The notes under the pieces were generated by a model, which was given only the letters and a program-made list of their open reading frames with translations, did no database searches and was not told where the DNA came from. Positions 57,523 to 64,000 of a DNA stretch of 64,000 nt are shown here, in pieces; the stretch's first letter is position 1; each line of letters starts with the position of its first letter. A program made the translations under genes and the position numbers. The stretch spans positions 29,499,564-29,563,563 of the forward strand of contig CAIIXF020000007.1 in NCBI GenBank assembly GCA_903813345.2, given 5' to 3'. This stretch comes from Owenia fusiformis (Eukaryota; Annelida; Polychaeta; Sabellida; Oweniidae).

Positions 57523-57549
57523 GGCTCAAACACAGCACCTCACATGCAG
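57523..57549 (-). other. AKAP9: 5' UTR part of AKAP9 exon 1 with splice acceptor
   Basis: A pyrimidine-containing tract ending TTCCAG lies at 57550-57555, so the start codon exon probably begins at 57549 and at least one non-coding exon lies upstream. The in-frame TGA two codons before the ATG lies in this stretch. Inferred from sequence only. Confidence 0.6.
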
Positions 57550-58260
57550 CTGGAAGCAATAAACAATGTTACAAGTAGATGTCTGTAAAACTAATATCTA
57601 TTTTTCATGATTAAAAATGCTTAATATATTTAGTCAAAGACACATTTTTTAAAATTTACATAGACTATATAAAAATGTGGATTTAACAACTATTTATCAA
57701 CTTTGAAATTAATTTATTCAAAATAGGATTTCTTAGTAGAGAAGATTCCCCATAGAGCCCATATTATAAAATCCTAAAATATCTTCTTCTTTCCTCGTAA
57801 ATTTTGCTCAAAAAGGGGGTTGAGAAGCTAGGCTCAAGTGCTATGGTGATAGGAATTTTTTTTAAATATAGACACACCCCCCTTGGAAGATCCTGTGTAT
57901 GCCCCTGTACTATATATAACTTATTATTGGCGTTATAACTCTGAGGAGAGGATGAAAACAAACTGAGGCATTTAAACATAATTTTACATTAAAACAATAG
58001 GTTAAGGGATGTGGGCTTGGAAAAAAGTTTTAACTTGTATGCATCTGTTCTGGCTGATGCGTGTACTAATATATAGATGGTGCTGTTCATTGGGATCTAA
58101 CATCCTCTCTACAAAGCTTGAGAAAACCATGTTGTATTGTCCATTTCAGTTGAGTCATGCATCAATAAAACCTTCTGAATCGTAAATGTTTGTATCTTGG
58201 ATTGCTTGTGGTTTGCTAATAAAATGTTTGGTCTCTTGTATTTTAATGCTTCTCTGACAT

Positions 58261-58290
58261 CAAGGAGATTGACTCCCAGAGTGCAACATC
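58261..58290. repeat. MITE family C, solitary end
   Basis: caaggagattgactcccaga gtgcaacatc matches the left end of the family at 61855; no right end was found nearby. Confidence 0.55.
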
Positions 58291-59412
58291 CATATATTTG
58301 CTATATATGGGCATGTCGTGATTTTGTTCACTTCAACAATTGAATCGTGAATTTTGGTCTTATTTCCGAATGCAAAATTCAAAAACTCACTGATCGTGAG
58401 ATATTATCTTTTGGACTGTTTATTTTGAATTTATAGTTGGTTAAAATTTCAGAAAAACTACAATTAAAGTCCCCGTCTAAAGTTTGAAAATATTTTTTTA
58501 TCATTCATTTACTATTTGTCAGGACTTAAAAAGTGATTTAAGAGATTTCTGAACAAAAAAAAAATTTTGAAAAAAAAGTTGTGAGCATTTCATTTCTCAA
58601 ATATTCAAATTTCCCGCCATTTTTCAAAAAAAGTTGAAATTTCTTAATCATCAAATATTTCTTAATGCATTTCGAAAAAGATTATCTTTTTAACACCAAT
58701 GCAAAGATTGAACAAAGGACACACTATTTCAATAATAAAATGCCATATTTAATGGGCCACTTCAATGTTTTAGCATATCAAAAATATTTTGAAACATTAG
58801 TGATGTCACTAAGGTACCAAAAACTTTTTGAAAAAAATTGAAATTTTTTTTTCGATGTCAATCTTTTCTAAATATGTTAGACTTTCATAAAAAAACAATG
58901 TTGATTGTCTAACCAGGTTAAAAGGAAGAATAAATTATGTTTTAGATATCATTGTACCATTGGCTTCTATGAGAACTGAAATTTTGAAATGCATTTTTCT
59001 CAGAACCATTTTCATGCACTGATAAGTTCATTTCTCGCTTATTTATGAACCGATTTTCTTATTTTTTTCGGCAAAAAACATGGGAGGATGAATGCTATAC
59101 ATTGGTATGAATTGTGGCTAATTAGAAGATATGAGTGACCTCTAAAAGTTGGTTTTAAATAAATTCACAAATTTTGGAACAAAAAGTCTATCAAAAACCA
59201 CTTTTTGAAATTAAAAAAAAAAGTTTCACATATCACACTTTGATAACATTGGGTAAGACTACAATATAAGCCAAAGTGGTTTAAACTTTATATGGGGCCT
59301 TTAAACGTTTCTATATTGAAAAGCAGCTCTTTGGAAAATACTGAGCTGCGCTTGGAGCCAATTCTCCCTGTCTGACATGTTTTTTGTCCCAAAAAAGAAC
59401 ATGGCTGAAACA
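58291..59412. other. Upstream AKAP9 flank, nothing coding
   Basis: AT-rich with homopolymer A/T runs. The phrase tttaaactttatatggggcc tttaaac (59281-59306) also occurs at 32011-32037 and marks another dispersed repeat. Confidence 0.4.
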
Positions 59413-59621
59413 GCTATTACAACGGATAGTGGGAAGTCCTCCATCTAGGAGGTATATTATATACACCAGGTAACGCAGCTAAAAATTTAAAAAATATGAA
59501 AAAAATATGGTCACCTGTCCTCTAGATTCAATTTTTGAATGAATCGTAGCATAATGTACAGATTATTTGATATCATGCTATTCTTGAAACATTTATACGC
59601 AAAAATAACTGGGTCGCTCAC

Positions 59622-59800
59622 CTCTTATGCCTTTATGTGTTCAGTAATCATCAATTATCGTGAGTAAAATTTCTCCAGGCCATTGAAGGGTCCGCTCAGT
59701 AAATTGACAATTTCTACTGCGCATGTTTGAAACACTGGACGAAATGGTTTGGTAAATTTCAAGCTATTTGATTGGTCGAAAAAATCATGCGCCTTTGCAT
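59622..59800 (-). other. Candidate non-coding first exon of AKAP9
   Basis: On the minus strand a good donor (AAGAG then GTGAGC at 59621) lies about 200 bases after the CGCGAGA motifs and would splice to the acceptor at 57550. The 5' edge is a guess. Confidence 0.3.
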
Positions 59801-59855
59801 GATTTGCATTATTTTCGCGAGATGGTGCGTGATTTGCTTTATTCTCGCGAGATAC
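59798..59855 (-). promoter_or_regulatory. Tandem CGCGAGA promoter-type motifs, candidate AKAP9 promoter
   Basis: Two copies of a roughly 30-base unit (gcatgatttgcattattttc gcgagat), one with TTTCGCGAGA (59813-59822) and one with the exact palindrome TCTCGCGAGA (59843-59852), a known CpG-promoter element bound by BANP in vertebrates. A CCAAT on the minus strand lies at about 59771-59775. Position upstream of AKAP9 on the correct strand makes it a promoter candidate; function here is inferred. Confidence 0.4.
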
Positions 59856-60670
59856 GGCGCTCCGTCCCCTTAAATTTTTATTTTGAACAACCATTATGAT
59901 TTGGTGCATTATCTGACCAATAAAGCAGATTTGGAGGTATGAATATTTTTTTTATTTTTCTGTTTAGTGTTTTCTACAGGCCCTATGTGTCTCAGGATAT
60001 TTGTTTAACGAAAACTAGACAAATAATTTATTTTAAAAATACATATTTTTTATTTTGGATGGAAGCTGCGTTACCTGGTGTATAATATATACCTCCTAGA
60101 TGGAGGACTTCCCACTATCCATGGCTATTACTCATAAAACCAAGGGCTTTTGAGGGATATTTCTGAAATCAATCCCGTGTTGAAATATACAAACATTTTG
60201 CGAATGAAATATGAATATATATTTCCATGTAAAAATATACTGTGGTCTTTTGCTTGTTTATTTTTTACTTTTTATTGATCCGAATTGATCTTGGAGTAAC
60301 GGTGATGGATCAGTTGCCTGTGTATTTCAAAATTTTGTGATGACTTCTAGTCATGTGGAGTAAGTCAACCCTCACTCTTATATTCTGTAGCCTATAAGTA
60401 TATTAGAGAATATTTAGAGGGGGGGGGGTGACTTACTCCCAGTGCTTCTAATCCTTCGGTTTGATAATCATGATCCCGAATTACATGTAGTCATGATGGA
60501 AGGAAGACCTGATTCTACTTGTTACAATTTCCTGTAGTTACTCTTATAATCGGAGACATTAATAAACCTCAACCATCAGAAGTTGTCACAATGAGCTAAA
60601 TTCTAAGTTTCATGTCTCTAACTCTATCAAGCGATAGTAAAATAATTCCTGTTCACTTTGAGTAGCACAA

Positions 60671-61764
60671 TACGAGGGGTGATCCAAAAGTCTTGGACGC
60701 CCTGCTCTAATTTTGTTGGTTTTTGATAAAATTACTTTAAACTTTCCAATAATAAAGACCAATAAACTAATTACTTTGTGTATTAATTCCATGGTGAAAT
60801 GATATATTTTATGTAGTTTTCTAAATAGTTTTTAATATAGGGACTCTGCTACCCGGAACGGTATTCGCAGATGGCAACTGTCAGCCTTAAATGTTGCCGC
60901 CATATGACTTGTTTCGCAAGTTTTAACCACTACCTTTCTTTGAATTTTGAATATTTAACCAGGTTAGTTTACTTCCTTTGTTACCAAGCAACCAGTTAAT
61001 TGTGTTTTGATTATAATGTCACATATGACAATGGCCGTATATATTAAATTCCATGAACGTGACATCAGGCAAGCAACCCTCATTCTGGTATCATTTTTGC
61101 TCCAAGATGGCTGCTGAAATGCCGAACATGAAAGAAATCAAAGTGAAACAAAAAATACTACAAAATATTCTCAATATTATTGACCTTGAGCAGCTCCCAT
61201 CTGCGTGATACAGTTTAGTTATGGCTCGGTGTGATTTTCTTCCTTTTCTGAAGTTGAAAGGAGGGCTGAAATAAAATGTTTTTTACTCATTGGATGCGGT
61301 TTAGAGTGGCACTCAAGGAGCATTTGTATCACATAAGCAATGGCGGTTTCATAAATGTCTTCCATTCATGGGTAAAGCGGCATGAAAAATGTATTCAAAT
61401 TCATTGAAAATATGTTAAAAAGTATATCTAATATGTGAAGATGATGGTGGCAGATGACACTCAGACTGAAAAATTGGAAATTCTCTCATATCACGAGATG
61501 GTGTTAGGTTGTGCACCTGCACCTAAAGTATTTTCCATATTTACAGTTGTGACGTAATTTGCCATATTTAAATACCGTTCCGGGTGGCAGGGACCTGATA
61601 TCAAAAAATATTTAAAAAAGTAGCTAAAACATATTATTTTATGGTGAAACTTATACACAAAGTTGTAAAGATGTTGATCTTTATTATCTGTAAGTTTCAT
61701 GTAATTAAATTGGAAAACAGCAAAGTAAGAGCGAGGTGTCCAAGACTTTTGGATCACCCCTCGT
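60671..61764. mobile_element. Decayed mariner-like element with long inverted ends
   Basis: Ends tacgaggggtgatccaaaag and cttttggatcacccctcgta are identical 20-base inverted repeats starting with TA; similarity continues for about 200 bases (to acccggaacggtatt against aataccgttccgggt). The interior of about 700 bases has broken frames; HLYHISNGGFINVFHSWVKR near 61318-61377 resembles the RWVKRF helix-turn-helix of mariner transposases. It is not intact. Confidence 0.65.
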
Positions 61765-61854
61765 AAATGAATCCAAAGCTTCATACCTGCAAATGATGGA
61801 TAAATTCCTACCAAATCAAACGAATGTTTTCATGGATCACCATGTTTGTGATCC

Positions 61855-61981
61855 AAGGAGGATTGACTCCCAGAATGCAACATCAGTTAACCTTATTTAC
61901 TCGTGACAGGTTTCAAAATGGCGAAATGGCATATTGAAAGCTGGCATGTGTCATGTTGCATTCTGGGAGCCAATCCTCTTT
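61855..61981. mobile_element. MITE family C, copy 1
   Basis: caaggaggattgactcccag aatgcaaca and tgttgcattctgggagccaa tcctctttg form inverted ends around about 70 bases. Related ends occur at 58261-58290 (single end) and 62657-62842. Confidence 0.75.
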
Positions 61982-62243
61982 GCGGCGTAATCAGGCTCCA
62001 AAATTACCTCAACACTTGAAGAGTCGGCATTAACATGTGAATATCACTTCAAAATTTTAAGTTCCTATTTGTCATTATCTACATCATGGGCTCTATCAGG
62101 TGGTAGAGCCCATGTCTACATCAATAATCCACAATTATGGACACAAATTCTATATATTATTGTAGGTTCCGGGACGGAGAAAATAGAGCACTCAATTCAA
62201 TTCACTGAGGTAACAATTTATGGCATATGTGACAAAATGTATT

Positions 62244-62426
62244 GTTCATAGTGTTAGTCATTATTTATCTTCACCACTTGAAACATTATACTCTGGCTGG
62301 GATCTAGCCTATTCTATTTCTAAAATATTTTCAAGTCTAGATCTACCGGAAGTTCAAGTTTTCAGCAAAAACACATCACAATATACCTTATACGATATTA
62401 TAAAGGATAGAGAAGAAGATTTTTAA
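62244..62426 (+). pseudogene. Possible coding fragment
   Basis: An open stretch reading HYLSSPLETLYSGWDLAYSI ... LPEVQVFSKNTSQYTLYDII and ending at TAA (62424-62426) has a protein-like composition unlike the surrounding AT-rich frames, and an AG acceptor (ttcatag) sits at its start. I do not recognise it. It could be the last exon of a plus-strand gene, a transposon remnant, or chance. Confidence 0.2.
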
Positions 62427-62656
62427 CATCAACGTATACGATTATAACATACCTTTGCTTGGTGTTCATAAAAACTACGATAAACTTGAGAAATTAAAAA
62501 ATACTTGTTGGCAAACTTTTCACACGCCAAAACTGACCAATGAGATTTCTCAAATAATTCATCCCGCACCAGCCTTCGGGTACAACTCCACTAAATAGCC
62601 TTGACTTTAGTCTAAGGTAAGACTCCAGTAATTATTAAGATAAGTTGGGTTGTCAT

Positions 62657-62842
62657 CAAGGAGGATTGGAAGCCAGGGTTCCAACTCGATATTCTTTAAT
62701 CTCCACGCATGCGTCATTTGCTATTCGTGTCTGTATAATTTGTACGACTGCATGGAGAATGACCCGATACTCTCCAACAAAGCTATCAGGTGATTGTTTT
62801 GCAGAATATCGGTGTTGCATTCTGGGAGCCAATCCTCCTTGG
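62657..62842. mobile_element. MITE family C, copy 2, with target duplication
   Basis: caaggaggattgg at the left and ccaatcctccttg at the right, flanked by direct repeats TTGTCAT (62650-62656, 62843-62849; possibly GGTTGTCAT), in keeping with an 8-9 base duplicating superfamily. Confidence 0.75.
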
Positions 62843-62849
62843 TTGTCAT

Positions 62850-64000
62850 AGAATCGTAAACGTTGATTGATATTGAAATAAACAGCATTAGGGCATGCAC
62901 CTACATCAATAATCCGCAAAAGGCTAATATAAGGCTAATAATCTACGCATCCACTCGGGTTTGGGTAAAAGAGCGTTGGGAGTGGGGTCTACACTCTACA
63001 GGGTGCTCAAAAATGGTTTGGGTAAAAAGGCGTGCTGGTTATAGGGTTTATAGGGTACCATTATTTGGACAATCCAGGCATGGTGTCTAATTCCAGTCAG
63101 AACACGCTATTTCACGGGTTATATAACAGTATCATACAATTGAGAATTGAGAATCATAGCTACAATCATGTAGGCCTAGTATGAAAAAGGAGAATTTTAA
63201 TCAGAATGAAATCAATTTAAAACAGTTGTATTTCGGACTGGACAATATTTCCCAAATTTTGAAATCATGTTATACGAGCGATTGGTATTGAAACTTTTTC
63301 TGATGATATAAATCCCTTCATTGGTGATATATTTTCACTCTGAGAACTTTTTACAGTGCAACCACAGACGCCGGTACCACTAGGCCTACCATAATTGAGA
63401 CAAACTACCATAACTGCATATGTTTAGACAGGGGCGTATGAAGGTGTCAATTCAACACTACGCAAAAGATATGCAAAAAATTGTCAAATTTTTACTTTCA
63501 AGGAATCCGCAAAATGTTATTGATCAATATTGAATTAAATATTCCACACATTAATTACCCTGCGTGCAGAGTCTAGTTGAACTACAGACGAAGCTCTCTT
63601 TTAAGAAGTGAAGTCAAACGCATGCAAAGGGTACACATTAATTGCACTGGACGCACGCTCTAAAAATTGCTGAAAGTAAGGGTCATTGACTCCCACTCTA
63701 TCAAGTTTTATCAATTTCTGTTTTTCTGTCCGGAATGAAAGATGAAATTTTGGATCCTTGCGGCACCCCCACGAAAATAATACAAGAGCTCACATGGGTC
63801 GCCTGCCTGCAAAATACAGAGTGCCGATATATCACAAAAACTGTTTGATTTTTACTACTGTCTTTGGAAAGTAGCTGAAATTACTGTAGGCCTATGTATC
63901 TGTTCTAGCAGCGGCTGCCTAGTGTTTTAGCAAACACTGAAGGCAATTCGTAAGAGACGGCAGATAGCAATGAATGAATTATTTTGTGTATATCTTGAGA
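62850..64000. other. Right end of the window, nothing recognised
   Basis: No long open frame, splice-bounded coding block or clear repeat. A tandem phrase tttgggtaaaa(g/a)gcgt occurs twice (62960 and 63018). Confidence 0.4.

Larger units (their letters stand above)
59421..60123. mobile_element. hAT-like non-autonomous transposon with 57-bp inverted ends
   Basis: Inverted ends of 57 bases with about two differences (left 59424-59480, right 60064-60120: ggatagtgggaagtcctcca ... gtaacgcagct). Flanked by the 8-base direct repeat GCTATTAC at 59413-59420 and 60124-60131, the target duplication length of hAT elements. No transposase inside. The interior holds CCAAT and TCTCGCGAGA-type motifs. Confidence 0.8.

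Noticed and set aside
59655-59909. 84-residue minus-strand frame upstream of AKAP9 as a coding gene
   Set aside because: It lies inside the hAT-like element, its repeats come from the duplicated CGCGAGA unit, and the stretch is better explained as promoter and UTR sequence.
60671-61764. Intact transposase
   Set aside because: The interior has stops and frameshifts in every frame; only a short transposase-like fragment remains.

Overview
This is a eukaryotic, AT-rich, intron- and repeat-rich window, most likely from a marine invertebrate. The mix of NHL-type TRIM genes and many short inverted-repeat transposons fits a mollusc or another lophotrochozoan, but the phylum is not settled by the sequence.

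One gene dominates. On the minus strand, from a start codon at 57522 to a stop at 3879, 54 exons with GT/AG borders join into one continuous frame of 10,734 bases, or 3,577 residues. The N-terminus is basic (RQKKLKAAKERLANFQKKKK), the middle is almost all coiled coil, and the C-terminus carries a PACT domain (RYLRAESFRKALIYQKKYLL). This identifies an AKAP9 (AKAP450)/pericentrin-type scaffold of the centrosome and Golgi. The phase of every exon matches the next, which is strong internal support, although extra cassette exons in long introns cannot be excluded.

Nested inside the 6.8 kb intron between exons 49 and 50, on the opposite strand, lies an intronless TRIM-NHL gene (10003-11904; RING, two B-boxes, coiled coil, NHL repeats).

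The rest is introns and flanks filled with tandem repeats and non-autonomous transposons. At least four tandem arrays lie exactly at AKAP9 exon borders and contain a copy of the splice site in every unit: 51 bp x 44 at the exon 47 acceptor, 42 bp x 8 at the exon 51 donor, 60 bp x 5 at the exon 45 acceptor, and a 5-bp array at the exon 50 donor. The 51-bp array is in frame with its exon and almost free of stops, so a choice among acceptors could add 17-residue modules. I consider this the most notable signal in the window.

Region by region: 1-3878 is the downstream flank with foldback elements; 3879-57522 is AKAP9 with the nested TRIM gene; 57523-64000 is upstream flank. The upstream flank holds a splice acceptor just before the start codon, a candidate non-coding first exon inside a hAT-like element that has TCTCGCGAGA promoter-type motifs, a decayed mariner-like element, and MITEs whose ends carry a TCCCAGAATGC motif. 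No rRNA, tRNA, CRISPR or bacterial feature was found.
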